A stretch of DNA of 64,000 nt from an uncultured Myxococcales bacterium (GTDB taxonomy: Bacteria; Myxococcota_A; Polyangia; Polyangiales; Polyangiaceae). The number at the start of each line of letters is the position of its first letter. Position 1 is the first letter of the stretch. Below, one piece after another: positions 53,838 to 63,376 of this stretch. The stretch spans positions 1-64,000 of the forward strand of contig CALMUT010000344.1 of assembly GCA_937872925.1 (NCBI GenBank), in the 5' to 3' direction. Below the pieces are notes generated by a model that had not been told where the DNA came from, did no database searches, and saw only the letters and a program-made list of their open reading frames with translations. A program made the position numbers and the translations under genes.

Positions 53838-55744
53838 ACGACGCGGAAATCGACCGCCTAGAAGCCGCCGACCAGCTCGAAGCGGCAGCGGCATTGGCCC
53901 AATCGCTGGGACAGCCCGCCCGAGCCAGCGCCCTCTTTGAACGTGCCTGCGACTTCGATTCCGCCGCGAAGTCGGCGCTGGCCCACGGGGACTATGCGCG
54001 CGCCTTCGAGCTAAGTGCCCTGGCAAAGAACGTCCGCCTCGAAGCGCAAGCTTGCGAAGGCCTAACGCAAGACGTGAGCGCCGCCGAGCGCGCAGCCGCG
54101 AGTGTGGAGGCCCGTGGCCTACACGCCAGCGCCGCGCGACTGTGGTTGGCACTCGACGCGCCCGGCAACGCGGCGCGCTGTTTCGAAAACGCAGGCGATC
54201 CCTTGCGCGCAGCGCAGGCACACCGCGCAGCCCAAGAGCCGCGCGGTGCCGCGCGCTGCCTCGAAACACTGCTTCGAGTCAGCCCGGACCGGCACGACGC
54301 CCGGCTCTTGCTCGGCGAAATCTTGACGGAACATGGCCGCGCACGCGCGGCGGTGCGCAGCCTACAGCTCATTCCCGCCGACCAACCCGAATACGCTGCC
54401 GCCCTCACCCTCTTGGCGCAGGGCTTTAGCCAACTCGGCATGCACGACGCGGCCGAAGACGCGAAGCAGCGGCTAGGCGTCCTTGGCGGGCCCGTGCCGC
54501 CGATTGCAAACGCGCAGCCGACCACGACACAACCAGAGACCGTGCTCTTCGGTCGGTACCGCGTGGTGCGTGAGGTCGCCCGCACCCCGACCGCGCGCGT
54601 GCTCGAAGCCACCGACCGCATCAGTGGTGCGCGGGTGGCTCTGAAGATCTTCGCCATTTCCACCCTGCGCGACAGCGGTCGCGACGCATTGCGACGCTTC
54701 GAGCGGGAAGCCGAAGTGCTGTCGGGGCTGCGCCACCCGAGCATCCTGGAGCTCTTGGCCTATCTGCCCGACGGTCCGGCAGTGGTGCTGCCCTGGATGG
54801 CGGGAGGCTCTTTCTCGGACCTCCTCGCCCGAGGGCCCGTCGCACCGGCCCGTGCTGCCGAAATCACCATCGCCGTGCTCAGCGCACTGGGCGAAGCGCA
54901 CCGCCGTGGCATCCTGCATCGCGACGTCAAGCCCGCCAACGTCCTATTCGATGAAGCAGGCGGTGCCCGGCTCGCGGACTTCGGCACGGCGCACGTCAGC
55001 GATTCGGCCGCGACGGTGACCGCCGGCGTCATCGGAACCCTGGGTTACATGGCGCCGGAGCAACGCAGCGGTGCACCGGCCAACGTGCGGAGCGACATCT
55101 ACGGCGCGGGTGCGCTTTTGGCGCACGGGCTCACCGGCGCGCCGCCGGACGCCGGACTTGGCGTTCTGTCGCGTGACTTGACTGAAGCGCATCAATCCGT
55201 GCTGGACCGTTTGATCGGAGAAGAAGCGAAGCGACCGGCCGACACGGGCGAGGCCATTGCACTGATGCGCTCAGTGCCGTGGCCGGTAGACGTTCCGCAG
55301 CATCGGGTCGAAACGCCGCCCATCGCCACAACAGCGCGCGAGTATGGCGGGCGCTTGCGAAGCTCCGCGAACGGCAGATGGCAGGACAGTCTGCTCGGAC
55401 GCGACGTCCTGGTCGTCGCCGCGCAAGGCGCCGTATACGAGCGCGCGCTGGCATTCGCGCGTGCAGACCACCCGGCTCTGGCTTCCGTGCTGTCACACCA
55501 GGCGGATCACGAAACGGTGTGGGTCGAGGACTTCCCGATTGCCGATCCGGCTGCGCCGCTCACCGAAGGCGAGCGCGCAACACTCTCGCAAGCGCTCGAA
55601 GCACTGCACCGCGCTGGCGCAGCGCACGGCGCCGTGGATCGCAAACATCTGCGCCATGTCGGAGATCAGGTGCTGCTGCGCTTTCCGATGCAGCCGTACC
55701 ACCACGACCCGGAGCGCGACCTGGTTGATCTAGCCACGCTGTGA
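53834..55744 (+). CDS. TPR-Ser/Thr kinase with a second kinase-like lobe
   Basis: 636 residues from GTG 53834. Residues about 1-220 are TPR-like. The kinase domain (about 235-490) keeps the ATP lysine (VALKIF), HRDVKPANVL, DFG and MAPEQ, but the glycine loop is replaced by VREVARTPTARVLE. After a short linker, residues about 510-636 look like a partial second kinase domain (LSQALEALHRAGAAHGAVDRKHLR) lacking catalytic residues. There is no membrane helix. It is coupled by GTGA to a lipoprotein gene. Confidence 0.85.
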   Translation: MNDAEIDRLEAADQLEAAAALAQSLGQPARASALFERACDFDSAAKSALAHGDYARAFELSALAKNVRLEAQACEGLTQDVSAAERAAASVEARGLHASAARLWLALDAPGNAARCFENAGDPLRAAQAHRAAQEPRGAARCLETLLRVSPDRHDARLLLGEILTEHGRARAAVRSLQLIPADQPEYAAALTLLAQGFSQLGMHDAAEDAKQRLGVLGGPVPPIANAQPTTTQPETVLFGRYRVVREVARTPTARVLEATDRISGARVALKIFAISTLRDSGRDALRRFEREAEVLSGLRHPSILELLAYLPDGPAVVLPWMAGGSFSDLLARGPVAPARAAEITIAVLSALGEAHRRGILHRDVKPANVLFDEAGGARLADFGTAHVSDSAATVTAGVIGTLGYMAPEQRSGAPANVRSDIYGAGALLAHGLTGAPPDAGLGVLSRDLTEAHQSVLDRLIGEEAKRPADTGEAIALMRSVPWPVDVPQHRVETPPIATTAREYGGRLRSSANGRWQDSLLGRDVLVVAAQGAVYERALAFARADHPALASVLSHQADHETVWVEDFPIADPAAPLTEGERATLSQALEALHRAGAAHGAVDRKHLRHVGDQVLLRFPMQPYHHDPERDLVDLATL

Positions 55745-55787
55745 CGTCTCCCAGATCCCGTGACTTCGGGTATGCTCCCGCGCCGGG

Positions 55788-57200
55788 ATGACGGAAAAAG
55801 AAGAAACCGCAGCCGAAGCGGGCGAGAGCCGCGGCAGGTTCAGCAGCAGATTGGGCTTCGTTCTCGCGGCCGCGGGCTCCGCCGTGGGGCTCGGCAACGT
55901 CTGGAAGTTCCCATACATAGCCGGGGAAAACGGCGGCGGACTATTCGTACTGATCTATCTGGGCTGTGTACTTGTCGTCGGTCTGCCCGTGATGATCGCG
56001 GAGGTCTTGATCGGTCGCCGCGCGCAGCGCTCTCCAGCAGGCGCGTTCCAGTTTGTCGCAGGCGAGCAAACCGCGTGGCGTCTCGTGGGTTGGATGGGCG
56101 TCGTCGCGGGCTTTGTGATTCTCTCGTACTACAGCGTCGTCGCCGGCTGGACGCTGAACTACGCCTTCATGGGCATCAATCGCTTCTTCGTCGGCAAGGA
56201 CGCCGAGCAGATCGCAACGGCCTTTGGCACATTGTACGGCGCCGGGGACATCAACGTATTTTGGCATCTGGTGTTCATGATCACCACCGTCGGCATTGTC
56301 ATCGGTGGGGTTCAACGCGGGATCGAGGCCTGGTCCCGGGTGCTCATGCCGGCACTCTTGGTGATGATGGCGGCCCTAGTGGTGCACGCCATGTTCCAAC
56401 CCGGCTTCGGCCGGGCGCTGTCGTTCCTGTTTGCACCGCATTCAGACAAACTGACGGCCGCCGGCATTCTGGAGGCACTGGGGCACTCGTTCTTCACGCT
56501 GAGCCTGGGCATGGGCGCGATGCTGACCTATGGCAGCTATCTGTCGAAAGACCGCGATCTGGTTGCTTCCTCCGCCCTGGTGAGCGTGCTCGACACCGTG
56601 GTCGCCCTGATGGCGTGTTTGGTGCTGTTCCCGGTCATTTTTAGCATTGGCCTTGAGCCCAGCGCCGGCCCGGGGCTGGTCTTCAAGAGCATGCCGCTCG
56701 CACTCACGCAAATGCGTGGCGGGGTGGTGCTGATCATCGTTTTCTTTGCGCTCTTGTTCTTTGCAGCGCTCACCAGTGCCATCTCGTTGCTCGAAGTCGT
56801 CGCCAGCACAGTGATCGATCAACTCGGCTGGCCCCGCCGGCGCGCGGTGTTGCTCTGCGGAGCCGCGGTGTTTCTTTTCGGGCTGCCTTCGGCCCTCAGT
56901 GGCTCCGGCGCGGTGTTTGGGAAATGGTCCGCCCTCTTCGGCAAGAATTTCTTCGACTCGATGGACTACCTGGCATCTAATTGGCTCTTGCCCCTCGGCG
57001 GATTGTTCATGGCGTTGTTTGTAGGCTGGGCCATGCCCGATCAGGCGCGTCGGGAAGAGTTCCAGACGGGTTCGAAATTCGGTCGGTTCTACGGCGTGTG
57101 GCTCTTCGCCCTCCGCTTCGTGGTGCCCATCGCCGTCTTGGCGGTCTGGTTATTTTCCGTAGAAATCTTGCCCAAGGCCTGGCTCACCGGCGGAAAGTAG
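55788..57200 (+). CDS. Sodium:neurotransmitter symporter (NSS/SNF) family transporter
   Basis: 470 residues. It co-transports amino acids or related compounds with Na+. The hallmark first helix is GFVLAAAGSAVGLGNVWKFPYIAGENGG (shown in pieces: AAAGSAVGLGNVWKFPY), binding Na+ and substrate, and further helices follow the LeuT pattern, twelve in all. The N terminus is a charged cytoplasmic tail. A lipase-like gene starts 4 bases after its stop. Confidence 0.93.
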   Translation: MTEKEETAAEAGESRGRFSSRLGFVLAAAGSAVGLGNVWKFPYIAGENGGGLFVLIYLGCVLVVGLPVMIAEVLIGRRAQRSPAGAFQFVAGEQTAWRLVGWMGVVAGFVILSYYSVVAGWTLNYAFMGINRFFVGKDAEQIATAFGTLYGAGDINVFWHLVFMITTVGIVIGGVQRGIEAWSRVLMPALLVMMAALVVHAMFQPGFGRALSFLFAPHSDKLTAAGILEALGHSFFTLSLGMGAMLTYGSYLSKDRDLVASSALVSVLDTVVALMACLVLFPVIFSIGLEPSAGPGLVFKSMPLALTQMRGGVVLIIVFFALLFFAALTSAISLLEVVASTVIDQLGWPRRRAVLLCGAAVFLFGLPSALSGSGAVFGKWSALFGKNFFDSMDYLASNWLLPLGGLFMALFVGWAMPDQARREEFQTGSKFGRFYGVWLFALRFVVPIAVLAVWLFSVEILPKAWLTGGK

Positions 57201-57204
57201 GCAC

Positions 57205-58341
57205 ATGCCGGCCCCGCATCGCGTCTACTTCGTCCCCGGCATGTTCGGCTTCGGCAGGCTCGCCGGCTATGACTATTTCCATCACGTGCGCACCGCCTTG
57301 GAGACACGCTTCGCCGATGCCGGCTGCGAGATGGTCTCCGAAGTCGTTCCCACGCCCCCGACGTCAAGCCTCCGCTTTCGGGCGCGCATGCTGGCCAAAG
57401 CCATCCAAAAGTCTCACGGCGACGACGACGGCCCTATCCATTTGGTTGGCCACTCGACGGGTGGACTCGATATTCGGCTGTTGCTCTCTCCCACCACCAA
57501 CTTGAAAAGCGATGACCCAGGACGTCTCAGCTGGCGGCCCCGCGTCACGACGGCCGTTTCTTTCAACACGCCGCACTACGGCACGCCTCTCGCATCGTAC
57601 TTCGCGACCGTAAGTGGTACCCGTGTGTTGTACGCACTCAGCTTGATGACCGTAGTTTCGCTGACCCTCGGCGAACCTTCCCTGGCGGTATTTTCAAAGC
57701 TTCTCGCGGCGTTGGGCGGCATCGAGCAAGTCCTGGGCGGAGATCTCAAGCTGGTGTCACGTGGGACCAACTTGATCCTGCGCTTCGTGGATCGCGAGGG
57801 CCGAGAAGAGGTCGTGGATTTCTTGTCGAAGGTGCGCGTGGATCAGGGCGGGGTGGTGCAAATCATGCCCGAAGCCATGGACCTATTCAACGCCGCGGCG
57901 GAGGACGATCCGACCGTACGCTACGGCAGCGTGTTGACTGCCGCTCCCCCACCGGAGGCGCTGCGTTTCGCCAAGCGTGTGCGTTCTCCCTACGCCGCAT
58001 TGACTGCGGCCATGTTCGCTACCCTTTATGGTTTCACCAGCCAACAGCATAAGATGTATCCCTACGCGAAACCGACCGGAGAAGAAGCGCGCCTGCTGAA
58101 GAGCGGTATTTTGCACGAGCTAAGCAATCGCTCCAACGATGGCATCGTCCCCACTCTGAGCATGCTCCATGGAAAACTGCTGTGGTGCGGAGAAGGCGAC
58201 CACCTGGACGTGCTCGGGCACTTCCAAGACGATCAGACGCCAAACCAACACGTGGACTGGGTCACAAGCGGCGCGCATTTCACCCGGGACCGCTTCCGCT
58301 CCCTGATGGACGCAGTCGCGCAATTCCAGCTCGCGACTTGA
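57205..58341 (+). CDS. Alpha/beta-hydrolase esterase/lipase
   Basis: 378 residues, ATG 4 bases after the transporter stop. It opens with VYFVPGMFGFGRLAGYDYF, typical of lipases, and has the nucleophile elbow LVGHSTGGLDIR at about residue 80, with Ser as nucleophile. A His near the end (GEGDHLDVLGHF) and an Asp (SNDGIVPT) could complete the triad. No signal peptide is seen, so it is probably cytoplasmic. The substrate is unknown. Confidence 0.85.
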   Translation: MPAPHRVYFVPGMFGFGRLAGYDYFHHVRTALETRFADAGCEMVSEVVPTPPTSSLRFRARMLAKAIQKSHGDDDGPIHLVGHSTGGLDIRLLLSPTTNLKSDDPGRLSWRPRVTTAVSFNTPHYGTPLASYFATVSGTRVLYALSLMTVVSLTLGEPSLAVFSKLLAALGGIEQVLGGDLKLVSRGTNLILRFVDREGREEVVDFLSKVRVDQGGVVQIMPEAMDLFNAAAEDDPTVRYGSVLTAAPPPEALRFAKRVRSPYAALTAAMFATLYGFTSQQHKMYPYAKPTGEEARLLKSGILHELSNRSNDGIVPTLSMLHGKLLWCGEGDHLDVLGHFQDDQTPNQHVDWVTSGAHFTRDRFRSLMDAVAQFQLAT

Positions 58342-58351
58342 AACGTCGGCG

Positions 58352-58828
58352 TCAGCCTGCGTCAGTCGTCTTTTGGGGCGCTGGGGCGCCGACGATCTTG
58401 TAAACTAGCTCGCGCTCTTCGCCCCCGCGCATGAAGGTCACGCGAAGCTCAGGGGCGTTCCGCAAGGACTCGAAGGCTGCGAAGGCGTCGGTGTCCCGCT
58501 CGATACTGCGACCGTTGACGCGAGTCACGATGTCGCCGGGCATGAGATCCACGCCATCCCAGAACTCCGGGGGTGAGAGCCCAACGATGCGAAAACCAAC
58601 GAAGCGTCCACCCTGCAGGCTGGGTTCGACTTCGACGTGTTGCAGAAAGTGCCCCAGGCCCGCTTCGACCGTGGCTGTGATCTCCTCTCGGGTGAAGTCC
58701 ACTCGCGGAGCCTTCGCCTCTTGCTTCGGCGCGGTCTGCGCTTTGGCAGGCGACGGCGCTGGAACGTTGCCGCCGCAGCCAAAACAGATCAGCCCCAACC
58801 CGAAAATCGCTGACACTTTCGCCTTCAT
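58352..58828 (-). CDS. PDZ-domain lipoprotein
   Basis: 158 residues from ATG 58828. A signal sequence ends with GLICFGC, a lipobox-like site. After an Ala/Pro linker comes a PDZ domain (about residues 70-150) with LMPGDIVTRVNGRSIE and ERELVYKIVG. The layout resembles the PDZ part of GspC-like or protease-adaptor proteins. It has no catalytic domain. It is convergent with the lipase-like gene. Confidence 0.8.
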   Translation of the reverse strand: MKAKVSAIFGLGLICFGCGGNVPAPSPAKAQTAPKQEAKAPRVDFTREEITATVEAGLGHFLQHVEVEPSLQGGRFVGFRIVGLSPPEFWDGVDLMPGDIVTRVNGRSIERDTDAFAAFESLRNAPELRVTFMRGGEERELVYKIVGAPAPQKTTDAG

Positions 58829-58953
58829 CGCTCCGGAATATGGGCAGTTTCGCCGCGGCTGGGCAAATTCCCCGCTCCGCCCACGCAAATGCCGCGTTTC
58901 AAGGGACCCGACGCCCGGCTGGGGCAGGCGCGCTGAGGCGCTTGGCCCCCGGC

Positions 58954-59622
58954 CTACGGTGCGGACACGACGCGAAGCGCGGCGTCTAGGATGGCGCCCG
59001 CAACGGCATCGACTTCGCCGTCGCTCGAAAGATGAACCACGTGGTCGTCGGGCACCAGCACTTCGGCGCGTTGGTAGACCTCCACCAAACGACGCTGAAT
59101 GATCGGATCCTCGAAGAGCTCCTCCGTGGACCCGCGAGTGCGTCGCCGTTCCGCGGCTCGTTCTGCGGGGATGTCCAGCACAAGCGTCAAGTCCGGTCGC
59201 AGCGCGCGGGCATTCAACTCACGGATCCACGCAATTGCTGACTCCTCCTCGGGAGCCGTAACGGACTGATAGGCCAGGCTCGAAATGTCGTAGCGGTCCG
59301 AGATGACGATGGCGCCATCACGCAGTGCCGGCACGATGACGGAGTCTAGGTGATCGAGGCGGTCCGCTGCGAAGAGCAGCGCCATCGTGGACCAAGCGAA
59401 AGCCCGCGGCCCGCTCGTGCCCGGGACAAACAGGCGTTTCTGTAGGATCTGTCGGATCAACGCGCCGACGGGTCCCGTGGTCGGTTCGCAGGTCAGGCGC
59501 ACGTCCCTGCCCTGCTTGCCGAGGGTCTTCGAAAGGCGCTTGGCATGGGTGGTGGTGCCGGCTCCATCGATGCCCTCAAGCACGATGAATCTACCCGGGA
59601 ACGGTCGTGTGGCGTCGGTCAT
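58954..59622 (-). CDS. tmk: Thymidylate kinase with an unusual P-loop
   Basis: 222 residues. It phosphorylates dTMP to dTDP. Motifs: P-loop EGIDGAGTTTHAK, ISDRYDISSLAYQ (DRY), and the LID RAAERRRTRGS. In most homologues the P-loop reads GxxGxGK[ST]; here the lysine is a threonine (codons GGC-ACC-ACC). The LID segment is basic and may supply the missing charge. Its start overlaps the panC stop by 4 bases, so it follows panB-panC in one unit. Confidence 0.93.
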   Translation of the reverse strand: MTDATRPFPGRFIVLEGIDGAGTTTHAKRLSKTLGKQGRDVRLTCEPTTGPVGALIRQILQKRLFVPGTSGPRAFAWSTMALLFAADRLDHLDSVIVPALRDGAIVISDRYDISSLAYQSVTAPEEESAIAWIRELNARALRPDLTLVLDIPAERAAERRRTRGSTEELFEDPIIQRRLVEVYQRAEVLVPDDHVVHLSSDGEVDAVAGAILDAALRVVSAP

Positions 59623-60488
59623 GGCTGCGGGGCTGGGTCCTCTCCGAGCACTACGTTGTCAATGAGGCGCGTGGCGCCGGCAAACGCCGCTAGCGCCAGC
59701 AATGCGCGGGACGAGATTTGCGCGTCCTGGGCAAGGGGCGTGATCTCGCTGGGGTCCGCGAGGACCGCGTAGTCGAGTCTGAGCTCCGCAGCGTCGACAA
59801 TCCTGCGAACTGCGCTCAGGATCTCCGTGCAGCTCCGCTCGCCGGCGGCGAACCGTGCCGTCGCCTCCGTCAGCGCGCGGGGGATGGCCAGCGCCTGGGA
59901 GCGCTGATCGGAACTGAGATACGCGTTGCGCGACGAACGCGCTAAGCCGTCCGCTTCCCGCACGATGGGATGTCCGATGACTTCCACGGGGAGACCCAAA
60001 TCCCTGGCCAATCGCTCGACGACCTTCAGCTGCTGGTAGTCCTTGCGGCCGAACACCGCCACACACTTGCCCGTCAACCCAAAGAGCTTCGCGACGACGG
60101 TAGCGACGCCCTCGAAGTGGCCCGGGCGCGAACTCCCGCAGAGGTGATCCGTGAGCCCCTCGACCCGCACGCGAGTCCTCTCGCCTTCGGGGTAGATCTC
60201 TTCGACAGGCGGACAAAACGCCAGGGCGACGCCGCGCTCGGCGCAAGCCGCAAGGTCCGCCTCGAGCGGCCGCGGATATTTGGTGTAGTCCTCGGTGGGT
60301 CCGAACTGGGTCGGGTTGACGAAGATGCTGACCACAACGGCATCCGCGTGACGCTTGGCTTCGTCCACGAGCGCCAGATGCCCCGCATGCAGCGCACCCA
60401 TGGTCGGCACGAGCGCGACGCGCTGGCCCGAGCGGCGTAACGCTTCACACGCCTCTCGGTAGGACTGTGCAGAGCGCTCGACCTGCAC
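59619..60488 (-). CDS. panC: Pantoate-beta-alanine ligase
   Basis: 289 residues from GTG 60488 (one-base overlap with the panB stop). It joins pantoate and beta-alanine using ATP to give pantothenate. Motifs: MGALHAGHLALVD with the HAGH nucleotide site, SIFVNPTQFG, FGRKDYQQLKVVERL, and SSRNAYLS. Length is normal. The start of tmk overlaps its stop. Confidence 0.97.
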   Translation of the reverse strand: MQVERSAQSYREACEALRRSGQRVALVPTMGALHAGHLALVDEAKRHADAVVVSIFVNPTQFGPTEDYTKYPRPLEADLAACAERGVALAFCPPVEEIYPEGERTRVRVEGLTDHLCGSSRPGHFEGVATVVAKLFGLTGKCVAVFGRKDYQQLKVVERLARDLGLPVEVIGHPIVREADGLARSSRNAYLSSDQRSQALAIPRALTEATARFAAGERSCTEILSAVRRIVDAAELRLDYAVLADPSEITPLAQDAQISSRALLALAAFAGATRLIDNVVLGEDPAPQP

Positions 60489-61384
60489 TAGCCCTCGTCA
60501 CTTGCCGGGCCGTAGCCCGGAGGAGTGGAACGCACCACAGACTTTGCACCCGTTGGATCGCCGGGCTTCTTTTCCTTCTTCATGCCAAAGCTATGGGCTG
60601 CGTCTGGAAACGACCCGGCTTGCACCTCGCGCACATACGCTTCGGTCGCGGCAACCACCGCATCGCCTAGCTCCGCGAAACGTTTGACGAACTTCGGTTT
60701 GATATCCCGATACATGCCCAAAAAATCATAGCAAACGAGCACCTGACCATCGCAGTGTGGCCCAGCGCCGATGCCGATCGTCGGGATGTCGATGGTCTCC
60801 GTGATACGGCGGCCGAGATCTGCAGGGAGCCCTTCGAGCACGACGCTGTACGCGCCGGCGTCCGCTAAAGCCTGGGCGTCGGCAAGCACACGTGCCGCTG
60901 CCTCCTCCTGTTGCCCCTGGACGCGGAAGCCACCCATGGCGTGCACGGACTGGGGCGTGAGGCCCACGTGACCCATAACGGGAATGCCGGCGCTCACGAT
61001 GCGGTGCACATGCTCCGCGACCGTTTGGCCACCTTCGAGTTTCACCGCCTCGAAGGCGCCGGACTTCAACATGCTGCCTGCAGCGTCGAGGGCCCGTTCG
61101 GGCGAAACCTGAAAGCTCATGAAGGGCATGTCGCCGACGATCTGAGCGCGACGCGTCGCCCGAGCCACCGCACGGCCGTGATAGCAAATCTCCTCGACGG
61201 TCACCGGCAGGGTGTTCGGGAGCCCCTGCACCACCATGCCCAGGGAGTCGCCGACCAGCAGCACGTCTGCGCCGCCTTGGTCGAGCAGCCGCGCCATGGT
61301 GGCGTCGTACGCCGTCAGCATGGCGATTTTCGGCCCCTGACGCTTGCGCGCCCGGATCCCCGGAACGGTCACTTTGTCGGTCAT
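60488..61384 (-). CDS. panB: 3-methyl-2-oxobutanoate hydroxymethyltransferase
   Basis: 298 residues from ATG 61384, with GGAGG upstream. It makes ketopantoate, the first step of pantothenate synthesis. Motifs: MLTAYDATMARLLDQGGAD, VGDSLGMVVQG, VKLEGGQTV, GHVGLTPQSVH, and IGIGAGPHCDGQVLV. It is followed by panC and tmk as an operon. The C-terminal 40 residues are a basic, low-complexity tail beyond the usual end. Confidence 0.97.
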   Translation of the reverse strand: MTDKVTVPGIRARKRQGPKIAMLTAYDATMARLLDQGGADVLLVGDSLGMVVQGLPNTLPVTVEEICYHGRAVARATRRAQIVGDMPFMSFQVSPERALDAAGSMLKSGAFEAVKLEGGQTVAEHVHRIVSAGIPVMGHVGLTPQSVHAMGGFRVQGQQEEAAARVLADAQALADAGAYSVVLEGLPADLGRRITETIDIPTIGIGAGPHCDGQVLVCYDFLGMYRDIKPKFVKRFAELGDAVVAATEAYVREVQAGSFPDAAHSFGMKKEKKPGDPTGAKSVVRSTPPGYGPASDEG

Positions 61385-61446
61385 GAGCCTCCGCCAGCCT
61401 CCTTATCCGTTTTTTTCCCTGTCGCAAAACCCCGCAGACTCTGCAG

Positions 61447-61463
61447 ACTGCCGTCGAGGCAGT
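61447..61463. promoter_or_regulatory. Inverted repeat between divergent panB and 61499 genes
   Basis: ACTGCC (61447-61452) and GGCAGT (61458-61463) flank a 5-base spacer in the 114-base divergent gap. Overlapping its left side, GCAGACT occurs twice in a row two bases apart. It could be an operator shared by both promoters. Confidence 0.3.
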
Positions 61464-61498
61464 GGCGCGCCGGCGAAAGCGGCGTTAATTTGGGACTC

Positions 61499-63316
61499 AT
61501 GGCCTCTCCCGAGCCCGGAAGCGCGGATTTTTCAACACGATTTTCGCGTTTGTCGCGCCGCGTTCGGGGACGCCTCGTCGCCCGGCGCGTGCTGACGGGC
61601 CTGAGTCTCGGCGCATTGGCGTCGGCCCTCGTCGCCCTCGGCCTGTGGTGGCAGCGGCTGTCGGACTTCCGCCCTTGGGCCATCGGACTGTGCCTCGTCG
61701 GTGGGGCGGTCGGGTTGGCGTTGGCTCTGCGGAAGCGCTGGAGCGATTCCCACGTTGCGCTGTACCTGGACGCCAAGCTCGGATCCCAAGAAGCCATCAG
61801 CACGGCCGTCGAGCTCGACGCAGAGCAGGGCGCTTCGGGCGTTGTGATCCGTGACGCAGCCCGTGCCCTCGCGACGCCGGACGCAGAACGCGCGAGACCA
61901 CGCGTGCTCTCGCGCATGCATGTGCTTGGCCCCATCGGCGTCGCCGCGCTCACATACCTGTGCCTGATCCCGGTACGACCAGCACCGCCCGAGGCCGAGC
62001 TGGCGCCGGGGGCGCAGATGGTTCAGCTCGCAGAATTGCTCGGCTTGGAGAAGATCGAAGCCCTGGAGAAGTTGGACGGTCGCGACGCCGCACAAGACGA
62101 GCGCCTTAAGAAGATCGCCGAGGACGCCAAGAAGCTGCGTAGCGATCTGGCCAAGGGCATGGAGAAACGCGACGCGCAATCTCGAATCGCGAAGCTGCGC
62201 GATGACATCGCCTCCGAACGCCTGCAACTCACAGACGAAAAGAACCGCCCGGGCATGGAAGCTGCGGTGCAGAAGCTCAACAAGAGCCCACACCTCAAGG
62301 ATGCCGCCAAAGCCCTGGGCAACGGCGACCTGGTCGCATTCGATCGCGAGATGCAGCGGCTGGCCAACTTGGCGGAAGAAGACGCCCGAAAAGCCGCGAA
62401 AGAGGCCCTGGAAGAGGCGAAGAAAGCCGCCAAAGACAAGGGCGCTCATGGCCTGGCCGAAGCGCTGGAAGAACAACAGAAGAAGTTTGAAGAGCGGGAG
62501 AGCAAAGCCGAGGCGCTTCGCGAATTGGCAAAAGAACTAGGCGACGCGGGCAAGCTCAGCAAAGAAGCACAGGAAGACCTGGAAGAGTTCGGAAGCTCCG
62601 GCAGCCCAGAGTCCGCAAAGCGCTTGGCCGAGTCCCTGAACAAGGCCCTCGAGGGGCTGACAGAAGAAGAGCGCAAGCGACTCGCCGAGAAGCTGAAGCA
62701 GCAACTCGAAAAACGCGGGACTGATGGGTCCATGAACCCTATGACCAAGGAGCAACTGGAGGAAATGCAGCGGCGGCTCGCGTCACCCGAGGGCCAGAAA
62801 GAACTCCAAGAACAGCTCAGGGAAATGGCCAAAGAAGACCCGAGCCAGCAGGCGGAGCGCGAGAAGGGGCTGAACGACGCTGACCGTGGTGGAGCGGACG
62901 CAGAGCGCGGTTTGGGAATGCCCATGCCAACGCCCGGTGGTCCCCCTGCACCCGGGGCGGGTGACCCAGGCAAAGGCAAGGGCGACCAAGCTGGTGACGG
63001 CAAGGGCAAAAGCAGCGACGGCAAACAAGCCGGCGGTCCTGGCGGCAAGAAAGACACGGGAGAGGGGGACCACAAAGGCAGCACTCCAAAACTCTCCGCC
63101 AAAGAACTGCGATCCAAAGCTGCAGCCAAGGTCAATCCCGGCGCTCCCCTGCACGGCACGACCTTGGGTCGATCCGGAGCGCGCCCCGGTGAAACCGCCA
63201 ATCGAGCTGGCAAGGGTGCTTTGGGCAAGGTCGCGCCTGGCGAGATGAACGGAGTCGAACGCTCAGAAGTGCCGGAAGAATACCGCGAGCAAGTCGGACG
63301 CTACTTCCAGCCCTGA
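61499..63316 (+). CDS. DUF4175-like membrane coiled-coil protein
   Basis: 605 residues from ATG 61499; the upstream open frame overlaps panB and is rejected. Two or three membrane helices near the N terminus (about 33-52, 57-75 and 145-162) are followed by about 300 residues of charged coiled coil (EEAKKAAKDKGAHGLAEALE type), then a Gly/Lys-rich low-complexity stretch. The last residues, VPEEYREQVGRYFQP, match the ending typical of DUF4175-type proteins, which precede moxR in Bat-like clusters. Its role there is unknown. The moxR gene follows after 60 bases. Confidence 0.75.
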   Translation: MASPEPGSADFSTRFSRLSRRVRGRLVARRVLTGLSLGALASALVALGLWWQRLSDFRPWAIGLCLVGGAVGLALALRKRWSDSHVALYLDAKLGSQEAISTAVELDAEQGASGVVIRDAARALATPDAERARPRVLSRMHVLGPIGVAALTYLCLIPVRPAPPEAELAPGAQMVQLAELLGLEKIEALEKLDGRDAAQDERLKKIAEDAKKLRSDLAKGMEKRDAQSRIAKLRDDIASERLQLTDEKNRPGMEAAVQKLNKSPHLKDAAKALGNGDLVAFDREMQRLANLAEEDARKAAKEALEEAKKAAKDKGAHGLAEALEEQQKKFEERESKAEALRELAKELGDAGKLSKEAQEDLEEFGSSGSPESAKRLAESLNKALEGLTEEERKRLAEKLKQQLEKRGTDGSMNPMTKEQLEEMQRRLASPEGQKELQEQLREMAKEDPSQQAEREKGLNDADRGGADAERGLGMPMPTPGGPPAPGAGDPGKGKGDQAGDGKGKSSDGKQAGGPGGKKDTGEGDHKGSTPKLSAKELRSKAAAKVNPGAPLHGTTLGRSGARPGETANRAGKGALGKVAPGEMNGVERSEVPEEYREQVGRYFQP

Positions 63317-63376
63317 ACCGGCGCGAAAGCCCGTGGCTGAAAAAGCGCAGAAACCACGCTAGGCTCGCCCGGCCTC

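Noticed and set aside
60911-61498. Upstream extension of the DUF4175-like reading frame
   Set aside because: It overlaps panB on the other strand and lacks membrane or coiled-coil character. The ATG at 61499 starts the hydrophobic N terminus.
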